64,000 nucleotides of DNA from Spirodela intermedia (GCA_902729315.2 LR746270.1:3558501-3622500); one strand, 5' to 3'; counted from the first letter of the stretch, positions 34,261-48,699 are shown. The notes: generated by a model from the sequence alone, not told the origin. A program made the numbers and translations.

Positions 34261-37200
34261 ATGGAACATGGGATGGGAATTGGCACACAAAGCAGTCTCA
34301 CAGGCAATATCGTCCTGAACCACGATTTCTCCAGAGAGCTACTTTCGTGGCATAGCAATTGCTGTGATGCATATGTGGTCGCAGAGTCACATAAAAAACC
34401 CGACCAGATAGCTGCCAACTCAGGTCTTTTCTACGCAGTGGCCACAAAGAGGACAGAAAGCTGGCAAGGGTTGGAACAAGACATCACTGAAAGGATTTCA
34501 CCAGGTTGTACTTACCTTGTTTCTGCCTATGTTAGAGTTTGGGGGTGTATTGAGGGATCTACTTCTGTCCAAGCTACACTGAGACTCGAGAAAGATACAA
34601 CTATAGAATATTTATTTGTTGGAAGGTATTAGAACTGGATGTGCTCTTGTTAATACCTTTTTCCTATTTGGCTGATCATTTATTTCTTGTTCGTGGTTCC
34701 AGAATCGAGGCATCAAAAGAGAAATGGCATCAGTTGGAAGGTGAATTTTTTTTATCTAGCAAGCCCAAGCGCGTGGTTCTTTATTTTGAGGGGCCTCCCC
34801 CTGGTGTAGACTTGCTCATTGATTCCGTCTTGGCCTTGCCTTCCAGTCATACGCAGTTTGAGGTAGGTTTAACTGATTATGGATGTGCGTGAGGTTTTAA
34901 TATTGAGCTTTTAATCTTTCTTGTGAAATTAGTTGTAATAATGATTACATCATATTCTTCTGCTCATTCACTTTGAGTTTTAAGTTTTCGATGGGAAAAC
35001 AACATCTATGGTGAGATTTCTTTTTCAGAATATAGGTGATTTCAATTGGTTTCCCCGCTGAAAAATAATCATGGGATATGATGCTTAACACTGGAATATA
35101 TTTTCTACAACATCAGAATTATGCTCAGAAACATTGGATGCTATTTTGGAACCCCAGCGATTGTAAATTATATTTATATTCAACATAATACTACTTGTAT
35201 TCAATATGTGTGCATCATACCCTTTTTCGTTGCCTCTGTCACGGTTTTTTTTTAAAATTTTCCCCTCTTTAAATAATGAGTTTATGAGGGGGTTTTACTT
35301 GCTTGAATTGTGACAAAGAAGGCATTCTACCTTCTAACAGGTCAATTAAGGCTTGGTAAGATAGTCTTGACTGGGTGCCTTAGATATCATCATAGAACGT
35401 TGATGGCAAACAAAAATGTTATATTGAATGCCAAGATAATTTATTGGTTAGAACCAACCCAGCCTGATAGGCTATGATATCAATGGTGAATGCAATTTGA
35501 ACTTGAAAAGTGCTGGAAAATGCTGGAAAATGCTGCTTCCTGTTCTATATTTTTCTGTCTCTCATTAAAAACTATATCGACTCTCAGTAGATTACGTTGT
35601 ATGGTGGTGAATTTTTGCTCGTTATACCGACTCTGAATCTTTCTTCTCCCGAGTTTGAACATAATTTGGGTATATCAGTCTCGCTATACTTTTATGAGGT
35701 CATAGAACCACGAATAATCTTCCTTCTCTTTCACTGGAATCGAAGGCTAGGCCTACTCGTAATGGAGAAGAAAATATAACCAAGGACCCTAATGTTGACG
35801 ACGGCCTCAAGAATCTTTCAGTGGAAGTAAAGGCCAAGTCTGCCAGTAACACAGAAGACAACATCATAAGAAATCCTAGATTTGAGGATGGCCTCCGGCA
35901 TTGGTCTGGAAGAGGATGCAAACTTATCTTACATGATTGTATGGGGGATGGAAAAATACTTCCATACAGAGGGAAGGTCTTTGCTTCTACAAAAGAACGC
36001 CGTCAGAGTTGGAATGGAATTGAGCAAGAAATTACTGGAAGGGTACAAAGGAAGCTTGCATATGAAACGACTTGTGTTGTTCGAATATTTGGAACAGTTG
36101 ACAATGCAGATGTGGAAGCCACTTTATGGGTTCAATCACCAAATGGTCGCGAGGAGTATATATGCATTGCCAAGTGAGTTTTATTACTGCCTCGATCGTT
36201 TTTAATTCATGAATATTAGTGACACATGACCAAATAATCATTTCTTAGTGATCTGTATCGCCCCGAAGATCTGTTCAGATCTCTTTCATCCTCAGTTTCT
36301 CTTAACATCGTGCCCATCTTATCCCAGGGTGCAGGCATCGGACAAGGAATGGGTTCATCTTCATGGAAAGTTCCTTATAAATGGGAGTCCATCGAGAGTT
36401 GTTATCTATCTGGAAGGTCCTCCCCCAGGTACAGATATCCTTGCTGCCAGTTTCGACGTCAAACGTGCAGAGAAGCTTCCACGTCTACCTCCGCCTAACT
36501 TTGAGGTTAGCAAATGGTTAATAGCCTTATTTTTCCGAAAGTAGTTCCATTAATTCATCTACTTTGACTAGACCCGCATAACATCACTCAAAGTTCTTGT
36601 CAGGATAGCATCTGTTGATATTGTCGGCACGTAGATTCTACCCTGTACTTTTGTAACGTCTACATTTTTCATGTCAGAGACACGAAAGAATTGCGGTTGG
36701 GTCAGGGAGACTCACAAACATCATCTCGAATCCTGGCTTCTCCGAGGGGTTGCATTTTTGGCAACCGAACAGTTGCAATGGATGTGTCGTCTCTGGGGCT
36801 CGCGCTTCTGCCGAGGGTGTGACCGCAAGATCAGGGGAAAGCTTTGCTGTTATTTCAGATCGAACAGAGTCCTGGCAGGGCTTGGAGCAGGACATCACGG
36901 ACAGGGTCTCCATCACTTCTTCCTACACCGTTTCAGCATGGGTTAGGGTTTCTGGGGGTCAGCATGAGGCATGTGAGGTCCTCGCAACGATCAGATTGGA
37001 GTCCCCACATACAACTGCATCTTATATGTTGACAGGGAGGTAATACAACCTGTACTGGTACTACTCTTTTAGTTTCTATCCTATGAGTGTTGCTGAGTAG
37101 AAATCAGTTGACTGCAGGGTTTTGGCTTCAGAGAGGCGCTGGGTGGAGCTGAAGGGTTCTTTCTCTCTGTCGGATATGCCAAAACGGGTAGTGTTTTTCC

Positions 37201-39356
37201 TGGAAGGACCTCCTCCCGGAGTGGATCTTCTCATAGATTCTGTATCCATTGTCTCCTCACATCTGGACGTGCAAAAGGTGAAGTTGTAATGTCTTTCCAG
37301 TCTTCTGTGCAGTTGATAGAAAAGTAGGGTTTTGGCGAATGAGCTAGGTTAGGTACAAATCAGGTCTTGCTTGGAGATAATATAATCGAGAACATCTCAT
37401 ATAGTTGATTATTTTACACTATTTCCTCATAAATATAGTATTTTGTGGTAAATTTAACACTTTATTGTAATTTTTTTTAACACGTGCAAGCTAATTTATA
37501 CAGAAAGCAGGGTCTTCTTTTCTAATTGAGAACAGCATGTATAGTTGACTTTTTTTTATTGAATTTTTATATAATTTTAGTTTACTGTTTCTCCATTTGA
37601 TTCTGCAGAGGGTCTTGTTTGGGGAGAATATAATCAAGAACAGCTCTCTCACCGAAGAGCTGACCAACTGGCATCCCATGGGCGCCTGCACTCTGAAACT
37701 CTGCAGCGGCTCACCTGTCACGCTTCCTTCTTTGGCAAAGCAGTCTCTGGGTCACCACCTCCTCCTCAGCGGCCGCTACATACTGGCAACAGGCCGCTCT
37801 GAGGCCTGGATGGGCCCCGCTCAGACGATCACAGACAGGCTGAGGCTACACTTGACTTACCAGATATCTGCCTGGGTCCGTGTGGGAGCAGGAACTGGAG
37901 GTCCTCAGAACATCAACGTGGCGCTTAATGTGGGTCAACGGTGGGTCAACGGAGGCCAGATTGAAGTCAACGACGGTCAATGGTATGAGGTGTCGGGATC
38001 GTTCAGATTGGAGGAGGGGGTGGCCGAGGTGACCGTTTATGTTCAGGGGCCATCCCCTGGCGTTGACCTGATGGTCGCTGGGCTTCACATATTCCCCGTT
38101 GACAGGATCGGGAGGTTCGAATATCTCAAGAAGCAGACTGACAAGGTATTTGGGTATTAAAGAGTCTCTTGGCATTCTCCCCAAGCGATCATGATACTTG
38201 ACTTCCAATTCTGTTGGTCTTCTTCATCCATCAGGTGCGGAAGCGCGACGTCGTGCTGAGGTTCCACGGGCCCCACCACCGGCACCAGCCGGTGAGAGTC
38301 CGGCAGACGAAGAACAGTTTCCCCTTCGGGGCGTGCATCAGCCGGTCGATCCTGGACAACGAGGACTTCGTTGACTTCTTCCTGAAGAACTTCACCTGGG
38401 CGGTCTTCGCCAACGAGCTCAAGTGGGCCCACACGGAGCCCCAGCGTGGGGCCCACAACTACGCCGACGCCGACGAGATGCTCGTCTTCTGCGAGCGCCA
38501 CGGCATCCAGGTCCGGGCTCACTGCCTCTTCTGGGAGTGCGAGGAAACACTCCCGACTTGGGTCCGCTCCCTGAACCGGTCCGATCTCGTGGCGGCGATC
38601 CAGGCCCGAGCCGCCTCGGTGCTTACCCGCTACCGCGGCCGATTCCGGCACTGGGACGTGAACAACGAGATGCTCCACGGGTCCTTACGGGAGCGTCTAG
38701 GGGCCGATTTGTGGGTGCACATGTTCCAGCTGGTCCACCGGGCGGACCCCACCGCTGCCCTCTTCGTCAACGACTACCACGTGGAGGACGGCCGCGACCC
38801 GAAGTCCACCCCGGAGAAATATGCGCGCCACGTCCTCGACCTCCAGGACGGCGGCGCCGCCGTAGGCGGGGTCGGGATCCAGGCCCACGTGGACCGCCCC
38901 GTAGGGCCCATGATCGCCGCCGCGCTCGACCGGCTGGCGGCACTGGGGCTACCCATCTGGTTGACCGAGGTTGACGTGTCGGCGGCGGACGAGCACGTGC
39001 GGGCGGAGGACCTCGAGGTGGTGCTGCGCGAGGCCTACGCGCACCCTACCGTGGGAGGCGTGATGCTGTGGGGCTTCTGGGAGACGGCCACTTGGAGAGA
39101 GCATTCCCACCTCGTTGACGCGGAGGGCGGGGTCAACGCGGCCGGCGAGAGGTTCCTGGCTCTGAGGAGGGAGTGGCTGACGGAGGAGGAGGGGGCGGTC
39201 GACGGCGCTGGCGAGTTCAGGTTCCGAGGCTTCCACGGCACGTATGACGTGGAGGTCGCCGCCGCCGCAAGCGGGGGAAGTCAATGCTGGTCAACGTTGG
39301 TCACGATCGTCGTGGAGGAGGGGGAGTCAACGTTGGTCATAGACGTGCACTCATAG
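34261..39356 (+). CDS. Endo-1,4-beta-xylanase: four CBM22 domains plus GH10
   Basis: Eight exons (34261-34625, 34703-34862, 35746-36173, 36328-36505, 36678-37039, 37118-37277, 37609-38145, 38235-39356) splice to about 1,103 residues. Four xylan-binding CBM22 domains occupy about 15-175, 215-375, 388-550 and 555-725; three recur with RTESWQGLEQDI or its variants and LEGPPPGVDLL. The GH10 barrel follows from about 735: acid/base Glu about 875 in WDVNNEM, nucleophile Glu about 975 in WLTEVDV, plus ELKWAHTEP and HCLFWECEETLPTWV. GH10 enzymes cut the xylan backbone; plant members act on secondary walls. Known Arabidopsis relatives (RXF12/XYN1) are usually described with fewer CBM22 copies. The three first CBMs each use two exons split at the same place (G-R junction, phase 2). 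Start 34261 follows a splice acceptor, so more N-terminal sequence is possible. No signal peptide is seen. Confidence 0.92.
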
Positions 39357-40370
39357 CCACTGCAAGCAGGAGACAGAAGGGGAAGTACTTCCAGTTAATT
39401 TTCGTGTACGTAGTTCTAATGTTCGTTGCAGGTAAACACGTCAGTCTGTTTTGGAAATGGTACTGAGAAGAGGTCGCTTTTCATCGCAGTTATAGACTTT
39501 GTTTTGGTTCTATATTTTTTATAATTATTGGATATCCAGCTGGTGATTTTATGGAAGTGAGTGTGGTAATGTTGGAATCTTAGGTCTAGTCGTTGACCTT
39601 CAGTACTAAGAGTGGATGAAAGATGTTTGAGATCCATGCAACACCCCAAAGGAGACCAGCCCATCTCATATGAGAAGTTGTTAGTGATGCAGCCATCTAT
39701 GTACCACTTAGTGCACAGAACAAACTTAGCTCCATGATCATCTAATGGACATAGAAATGAGTTTCAGAGAAACTGTCTCTAGTAACATCACCTGTTAGAA
39801 TGGCTGCTTAAGATTTCATTTGCGTGAATCATAGATGCATTAGCAGCTGGATTAATACACTAATGTCCACAGCAAAGTTAACCTTTTCTTTAAGGCTTGT
39901 ATCTATGCAAATGTGGCTAGAATCCTTTGTTTCAACATCCACTTCATTCTAACACATCCTTTGTATAGCTGAAATGAAACTGATGGCCATCCTCAAAGAC
40001 CACATCTAATTCTATGTGCTCCACATTTCTTTTGGATGGTGTTATCTTTCAAGTTTGCATTTTTTTTATAAACTATCTCATTATTCTGCAACAAACAAAA
40101 TACTATTTTAAGTTTCCAAAAGTTCATGGGGACAACAATAAAGAAGATTCTTGACTTTTCTAGTTCGATAAATCATTTGATGTGATAAATCATTCAGTAA
40201 ATGATATCTTGTGAAGAAACTTCAAAAATATAAGGTCACTCAATGATTCTTATGCTAAACTAAGAATAACACACAATAATTTAGAACTTAGATTGGGGGC
40301 AGATCTATGGTGTAAGGTGATTGTAGTTTTGCAATGTCCTTGTATTCCTACAAAGTAGACAAGTAATTAC
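39357..40370. other. 3' flank of xylanase; AT-rich spacer
   Basis: Probable xylanase 3' UTR to about 39570, then AT-rich DNA with no frame I recognise. It may include eroded parts of the retroelement at 40380-40830. Confidence 0.4.
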
Positions 40371-40379
40371 AAATTAAAA

Positions 40380-40830
40380 AGACGTTGCATGTTGAAAAAG
40401 TTATAAATTCATAAGAGCCATAACACATGATGTATGAAATCTTTGATTCATCTCCCTCATTGATCTGGACATGAAGTTATTCACCCTGAAATTCAATATG
40501 AGAAAAATAATGAGCTTTACCCGAATGATCGAGGATCTCCTTGATGTTGCATATTAGATTTTCACTCTTTGTTGTGACCTTGTTTAAAACTTAATACTCT
40601 ACACATAATAAGAGCAATGAATCCTTCTTTTTGAGGAGGATGGGGGTGTCAGTAAGGTGTCTTAAATGTGTTGATACAATCTAACTCTAAAATTTTTTCT
40701 AGCTATCAAAATAACTCTTCTAAGTATACCAGCATCATCTTGTATGGTGTGGGTGTGTCTAATATAAGTTCAAACTCATGGTCTACCTCACACTGATAAA
40801 AAATATTAGAAAAAACATAAATAAGAGGTT
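40380..40830 (-). mobile_element. Ty3-type retrotransposon reverse-transcriptase relic
   Basis: On the minus strand, allowing frameshifts and stops, the order of an RT domain can be read: TPTPYKMMLVYLEELF (the PYRMAP-ELEEL region), then KKKDSLLLLCVEY, then LNKVTTKSENLI, HYFSHIEFQGE and YGSYEF. Several stops and shifts show it is long dead. The flanks are too decayed to mark ends or LTRs. Confidence 0.7.
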
Positions 40831-41159
40831 GCCCATAATTAAATGCCTTAATGATGTGTTTTGTTAGAGGTTCTCTTTCTGCTCTTTCCCACCTTTAAAT
40901 TTGTGCCTTGTAGATTCATCACTCAAATCTATTATTTCCACAACTAATACCCTATCAAATTGTTATTGCATCATTTCTTGTTGCATCAATTGATATTCGA
41001 GTGTGGATTGGATAAAATCATGGCTTGTGAATTCAAGTTCCTATTTTCGTTCTTCCACATCTCCAAATTCGTGTCTCGTGCATTCAAGGCTCAGATTTAT
41101 TATTTTCATAACTTCTACTCCATCATTGTCATCTCAACTTTTCCTACTATATTAGTGTT

Positions 41160-41375
41160 GGTCTATATCGATGAGCACACTAGCATCATGCGGGTGCGCA
41201 TCACATGTGCGTCCATTTGAACGTATGTGACACATTCACATGTGCACTCCACATCAGATGGTGCCATGTGCACACCTACCATAGCACACATGCACATCCA
41301 CCATGCATACTCACACGTTCTATGTGTATGTGCATATCTCATGCTTGCCTCAATGCTAGCATACACCATGCTTTA
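41160..41375. repeat. CA/TG-rich low-complexity stretch
   Basis: CACATG, CATGTGC, CACACATGCACATCC and similar words recur irregularly on both strands, making many short inverted repeats. No regular period. Confidence 0.6.
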
Positions 41376-44300
41376 CACATCAAGTAGGGTGGAGGTGAGG
41401 GGACACTCCCCGTTCCCTAACTAGCCCTTTTGTTTGCTTGTACAGACCAGAGAGATCTAGGGGGACATGCTTTCTCAACCAAAGGGGACTAGAAAAGGTT
41501 CTTATCATCAAGTTCTACTGCTAGTTGACCCTCTCTACCTATTATGCGAAGGTGTCTCCTAGTCGTTACACCTTTTGGGCAGTTGTTGTCCTAACTGAAT
41601 AACCATTGGGTGACGCTTTGAGCCCCCTGCCATCCGTTGAGGCCACACCGAGTGTTGCATTGTCTATAGCACATGCTGCCGCGCCAGGTTTTCTGTTTCT
41701 ACCATCGTGCAGGAACAGCACTGGGTTACATTGCTGTTCCTGTGCGATGGTGCATTGCTGCCTCATTCCCACCTTGTAGGCTACATTGCGTGTCATCTGG
41801 TAGGTGAGATGATATGCGCACTGAGGCCACATTGCACCAGGTCTCCATTGCATGTTATGTCGGCTGTCCGTGAGGGGCCACCGTTGCATGTCATGCTGCC
41901 TACACGAGTTTTGTCGACTACCCACATAGTGTCACTGTTGCCGCCTGTGCTACCCACATGCATTGTGCTCCCCACCCTCAGTGCCCGTACTGGATCTGTG
42001 TACCACATTCGCATATATTTCGTGTAAGAAAGTGCGTTGGAAATGTAAAAAAAATGAAGAACTCTTCCCGTTTGACAACCAAGGAGAAAGAGCGAAAGGG
42101 AGAGTGAGAAAGCCACGAAAACTAACTACAAGCTAAGAAACTAAAGATCTAAAATGTTGAGAAAGAGATGGAGAATGATTTCCTACCTATCACACATTAA
42201 AAAAATTGAGAGAGAAGAGAGGAATGTCAAGAGAAGGAGAGAGTTTAGGAAAGAGAAGAGATAAGATAAGAAGAGTAAGAAGAGGGTGAAGAGAAGATTA
42301 TCTATCATATAAGAAGTGCATGAAATATTTATATCAAAATTTGGTGGCTGTGGAGAGGGACTTGATCACTTAGGGCTGGCTCATGAATGCATAAAAACCA
42401 AAGTGCTCCGATTTTATAGCCAAAATATACTTTGTATCTCGAATATGGAAAAATAAAGAATTTAGCATCAAAACTAATTATAAATAGAAATTTAGTCATA
42501 AAATTTGAAAATAAATTTATATTAATGTATTTTTATTTTTATATTATTTATTTCTGAAATAATGATAAGAATGGATACTTTTATCTTATTTTAACTTTAA
42601 GTTATCATGTTATCAATGATCACTCCACCTAGAACTCTAACCCTTGTAATCTTAGATCTTATTGTTGAAGTCATGTCACAAGTACCTCAACAACCTATGT
42701 GACTACATTGACGACACATCACATATGTCTCTACTAGTCTACATACCACAAATCAAAATAAAAAGAAAAAAATAATTTGGAATGAAGTTGTTGCAGTCCA
42801 AATAAAAAATTGATCTATTTCAATCAACATATATCATCTTTTCTCAATCATATTCAGTATTGAGAATTAGACTATTAAGAATATTTTACATCAAGAAACT
42901 AAATATATAAATTTCTATTGTATGTTAAATATATGAGAGTGTAGATATAATTTTAATGTGCAATACAAATAAGTACTAACATGACAAGTGACCCTAGTCT
43001 TTCAGATTTAAGGTCCACTCCTCTTCTTTGCTATTTGTTTGATACAACTTAGCATCAATTTAAACAATGCCAAACACATTAGACATACATTAAAATAAGA
43101 ACATCAAAAGAACTCCATACAACTAAAAAGTATTTTGTGGACTTTGAAAACCTTTAGCACCCTTGAGGTCAAGGAGAGCCCATTGTCTTGTGGGATGGGA
43201 GTAATAAGCCCATGCCATTCATTCATAGAGTTTTGGAGGATTCTAGGTGAATTCTTGTGCATGAAATCTACTTTAGAAGCTTCTATGAGATGACCACCTT
43301 AGATGGGGATTGATGGGTTCACTTGAAGTTTCATATTACCTGCGGGATGGATGTAATCCTCTGGGTAATCTATCTTCATTAATAAGACTTTGCAGAACGA
43401 TTGATACTCATCTTGGACAAGTGTCAAAGCATCTTTGAAATGATAATAATTATAGCTCATGAGAAATTCCTTCAATGAGTTCATCTCTGACCTTAAACTA
43501 CAAACAATCAACATTAATAAGCTACTCATTTTAGATATTTATCATTGTAAAAGTAGAAATTCTAAAAGAACTATATCATTCAACTCAATATAGAAGAATA
43601 ACCAGCTGTGCAATTCACATAAAATAACATTTTGTTCTTGAGGTAGTGTCCAAAACCATAAAATAATAATAAAAACTCAAAGTCACAATGAGTGAAGTGT
43701 CATACATTTTTTAAGCAAAACTTATTTAACATGTGACGATGATAGATCATAAAGTCATACCTAAACTTGTATTTCTTAAAGAAAGCATATGTTTTGTGAT
43801 TAGTAAGTTTTAATGAAAGCTTGACTAAGAAATATTTCAACCTTAAAACAATAATAAAACTCAAATCCTTAATCTCACTATTGTAGTTTACTATTCTAAC
43901 ATAGAAGATTTTAAACTCACATACTAATATTATCTTAGTTTAAGCATATAATTTAGTTATATCTATTTGTACTCTAGTGGCTTCCATTCATTAATATAAC
44001 CAAAATATCTATGTTGGAAATAGAAATTTAATTAGGTAATTGATTTTAACCATCATGGTCAATACTCAAAGACAAACAAAGATCTTAGTCTCAATACTTA
44101 CTCATCATGACCCATATACAATGTCATTACTATTTTTTCATTTATCAATCTTGTTTTATCCGAATATAACATCTAATACAAACAGAGGAGCAATCAAAAG
44201 CTGGTGGCGTCTAGTACCTTAGCTTAGTAATCTTACAAGATCATGTGGAAAAGAAACATATAAATCAACAAATGACAATTGGGGGATGATGATTTCACAT

Positions 44301-45095
44301 GTCAATTTTTAAAGTAAGAATATTGTGACATGATGTCAAATATATAATGATTTAGTATGTGGTCATCATTAGTCAATATATATATATATGTTAGGAATTA
44401 GATTCTTGAATTTGAGTTAATCTAAAGTAATGATAACAGATTTTAGTTTGCTTATGTTGCTATTGTAAGATTATGTTAGGAGTTCTCTATTGTACAAGAT
44501 GGAGATAAATTATGGTAATTTCTAATAACTTAACATATGATGTTGACACACTATTAAAGTAATTAAGAGAATAAAATTAATAAACAAGTGACCATACATA
44601 GATGTGATTGACAACTTAATTAATTTTCATTAAAATACAATATGACTATAACTAACCATACACTACAATTTAGAGTTACTGATTAGCCACTTTTAATATT
44701 TTCATAATTTAACAAGTTGCAAAATGTGAGATAAATCTTAAAAGATCTTTTATTAGTCTCATACAACAAGTCTTACTATTGCAATCCAATCCTAACCATA
44801 GAAAAAAAAATCATGTTAATTTTAAGGTTTCTCTACAATTTTTTTGAAGTATTACTCATTCAATAATGTACTTTTCCTCAACAATCAAGTTTGTTACACA
44901 TTCAATCATGAGTAGTATATGATGAATGTGGCCAAAGAATCTATGGTGGGAAAACTTCATACTAGTGTGGCTTTGCAAGAATAAATGAAGCAATAGAACT
45001 CTTTCATCTTCTAACACTTTGTTTAAATAAGACATCATCATGATTACTAAATCGGAGAAGTTACTTCAATACTTAAGTTGAGATGATAGGGATGA

Positions 45096-45102
45096 GGGGA
45101 GA

Positions 45103-45154
<52 letters not shown>
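45096..45154. repeat. (GA)n microsatellite
   Basis: Nearly pure GA run of almost 60 bases in AT-rich intergenic DNA. Confidence 0.95.
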
Positions 45155-45157
<3 letters not shown>

Positions 45158-46434
45158 ATTCTATGATTTGTTTAAATAAGGTAGTAAAACAACATGAAAA
45201 AACAGAATACATGCAACTAAGAAATATAGTTCATGGGCACAAGAGATAAAGAGATCTTAACTATTTTATAGACAACAATAGTAAATAATGAGAAGATGAA
45301 GGAAGATCCTTGAATGTCTTGGCCTATTAAACCATTTAGATACTAAGATAAAGAAAGAGAGAGAACTAATAACAATGAGTATGAGAGAGGAGAGAGAGAA
45401 ATTTGATAGCTTGTTGAAATAAGAAATGAAAATCCCAAGAGTCTAGGAAAAATTATTAAATGTATCAAATACGATTTAATTTGCTGAGGGGAATGGAGAT
45501 GTACCACTCATTAGTAATAGGTTAACTAAGAGCACACAATTCTTAGTAGTCTAAAGTGAAATTCTGAACATTGGACCCAATGAAACAAAGAAGATGGTGA
45601 TATAAATAAAGAAGAAAGAGAGGGACCAAAAAGATAAACAAGAATTGAGACTATAAATCACATAAAATTTTCTGAACATTAAATGTGAGTAAATAAATTT
45701 AGAGATAAAGGAAATGATATTTGATACTAAGATTAAGTGTAAGTGAATGACCCTTGAAACCCTAGAGTTGTTTTGGTACAATTTGAGTTGTAGAAGGACT
45801 TGAGAATTATTGGGCCAATGGAAGAAATATTTGAGACTCCAAGGGGCATGTAGAACTCCCTTGAATTATCATTTTGTCCTTTGGTCTTCAAGACCTAAGA
45901 GTAGGTGGCAAAATATTATCTTTTATGGTTTTAATGGACTGCACTTTTTTGGCTTTTATCAGGTCAAATGGTTCAGCTTAGGCGGGCCTTAATGGGTCAC
46001 ATAGATTTTGAAAAATATAGAAAAATGGTTATAAAACTTGAAAAAAATATAAACATCTTAATACTAAATATAGATTGGGTTCTCTTTAAATTAGTTTTCC
46101 ATTGAATATCTACACATTTGTATTTGTGACATATTTTCTTAGATAAAAAATATTTTGCTTAGATAGGTCAAACTTCTAGACTATTTTGCTATTAGACAAA
46201 ATATTACTTCATCAATCTTGTAAAATCAGTAATAATTTAACACCTTGATAATTTTATCTTAAATTTATTATATTAGACTTCTCATTCAAAAATATTTCTA
46301 TTAGTTACTCATGGACCTATATTGGTGAAGCCATTTTATACAAAAAAAACTAAACATCAAGGCTTGCATATAAGATGATAACAAATTCATTCTTATATTT
46401 ATAACTAAATATTCAAATCATCAAATTAGTCCTT

Positions 46435-48114
46435 TGATAAGTCTTTATTATCATGAGTTAATAATTAATATAGTTTTAACTCATGATAAATAGACTTACA
46501 TTTGTGTTAAATTGTAAAAAGTGATTTTAAGTTGATTAATGTGATTTTTTAACTAATTATGTGATTCTATGTGAATTTATATAATTTTTATAATCATGTT
46601 TTTGAGATAAATGAAGGAAAAGAAATTAAAATAAAAAAATAGAAAAAAGGGAGGACTCATCGATAAGTTGGGCCTATAAGTGGGTCGGAAGCATAGTCAA
46701 GGCAAAGTTGCGAGCAAGGGCTCAAGCGGCTATGGACCGATGGGGGCATGTGTGTGTCACTCCTCTTCCACGTCACCGATGGCTAGTCGGGTGTGGGGCA
46801 AGGAGTGGTTGTACGCATGCGAGAAAGGGACTCATTACTTCTAAACGTGATATTACTACATATTCATCTCAACATTCGACATATAATCGATGTGAGACTA
46901 AATTGACAGTCACACATTCCTGAAATATTTTTAATAATTTTACTACCTAAAATACCTTCATTTATAACAACGATATACTATGATGGCATCCTTGTATAAG
47001 GGTATTTACGTATTTATTCACTCTCTCTCATGTAAACGAGCGACCTTTGCGGATTTCTCATGTCGTCGAGAAGAGGACGATCCATCAAGAAATGAGCCGC
47101 CACCTCTTGAAAGCATACCAAATGCAAGAAGAGGCTTCTCTTACTACGCGGACATGAGGATAAAGCTTCCGAACATATGCCTCACCTCCATTCAACTCTT
47201 CTCCGTCAAGTGACACCGCTAGAGAGCCATAAAGTCGTCATTATTTTATTCTGCTGAGTGACAACTATTAGAGAAAATTTGACGACCCATTTCAATGATC
47301 TCTAGATATTGCAATAAGATCTAGAGATTGCCCAGATCGTCTTTGTAGAAGGAGAGCCTTTGAGGCCATGAGCACTACACGACAATCCTCTTGAACGCTC
47401 AGAATTCTGGTGCATTGTTGACGCATTGCCGTCGTGACACCAAAACTCTATTTTATTATTTTTTAATTACTTTAACTTTCATCATCATTTTCTAGACTTC
47501 GAAAAGAGATCTAATGAATGCCTAGGTCATTCATGTCCAAGGAGAGCCTTTAAGGCCGTAGACATTATTTAATGAACTTTCTAAACATATAGAATTCTAG
47601 CAATCGGTGTCGTGAGGCCAAAACTTTGTTTTTTCTACTTTCAACTTAATTTTCACTTCATTTAGTGATAATTTGTGTCATTTAAAATTTCCAAACTACT
47701 CTTCATTCAATTACGATTCTTTTGGCTTTTATAAATCTTAATTTGACTAATTAAATTGTCTATAATTACTTGTATAAGAATCATTAAGTAGAACTTTGTT
47801 TTTGCTCGATTCATGTTCATCAAACATTGACGTCCACACCCCTTATTTTCCTTTTTCGTAAATTTTAAAATATTTTATTTTTATTTTTTAATCATAAATT
47901 TATAAATATCACATTCTTTGAGGAAAATTCTAAAATATTACCTCATATTATATTACATCTTTGTGATCAACCTATTTTTTTTACTATTTTTGAAACTTTT
48001 ATTGAATTATAATTGATTTATTTGTTAGAAATATTTTTGAATATATGAAAATTAGTATTTTCTAGTTTAATAAATTTTAAATTTGTGTGATTTATTATAC
48101 GACTAAGTAACGTC
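46435..48114 (+). mobile_element. Solo LTR (copy B), 1,680 bp, with 5-bp target duplication
   Basis: Begins TGATAAGTCT and ends AAGTAACGTCA, flanked by the perfect repeat TCCTT (46430-46434 and 48115-48119). Landmarks of copy A occur in the same order and strand: the foldback pair at 46448-46489, GGGCAAGGAGTGG, GATGTGAGACTAAA, GATCTAGAGATTGCC, and CGACTAAG at the end. It carries an extra partial duplication of the block TCCAAGGAGAGCCTTT (about 47340-47365 and 47525-47560). The target repeat differs from that of copy A, so the two are separate insertions and not the two ends of one element. Confidence 0.85.
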
Positions 48115-48699
48115 ATCCTTCTACACCTTAGTCTTTTTATTGAGATTTACTTAAATTTATATAATAATAAATTATTTAATCTCTTACAAGATATCAATCT
48201 CCAATTAAATTCACATTTGATATCATCAATTTAATGATTTTAGAGTAGTGTCTAAACATAATTAAAATAATATTGAGTTGGCCAATAACTCAAAAAAATA
48301 TATAGTAGTTCTAGAAAATATTTAAACTTAGAATGTTGGTAATTTGAAGATAACACTCACTACAATCATTGTAATTTTCATGAACACACAATTGCAAGTG
48401 TTATAAACTCCACCTTTATTTATGATTATGACCCAAGAAGAAAATTTTAATGAATATCTATTAATCTATTTTCTTATTCAACTAAGATTTACCAATATAA
48501 TTGAATAGCTCATTTATATAGTTTTTAAGAGATCTTACTCTACATCAATATAAAAAATTGATGACTATGTTGTCAACATATTTAACCTTATCTGGTATTG
48601 TGTGTAAATAACAAGACATGTCAACAACATCTTAAATGATAAGTATTTTTACTTCTTAGTCGTTTGTAATCGTAATTATTCCTTATAAGGTTCTGAATA

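Larger units (their letters stand above)
40831..46429. other. Long AT-rich spacer, no gene recognised
   Basis: Contains a low-complexity stretch rich in CACATG/CATGTG words at about 41160-41375, a GC-richer patch at 41420-42030 with no recognised protein, and a GA microsatellite at 45096-45154. Open frames are short and stop-bounded. This looks like eroded transposon DNA. Confidence 0.45.

Noticed and set aside
18020-48114. One 30-kb LTR retrotransposon bounded by the two LTRs
   Set aside because: The flanking 5-bp repeats differ (CTTAT and TCCTT), each LTR has its own pair, and intact unrelated genes lie between.
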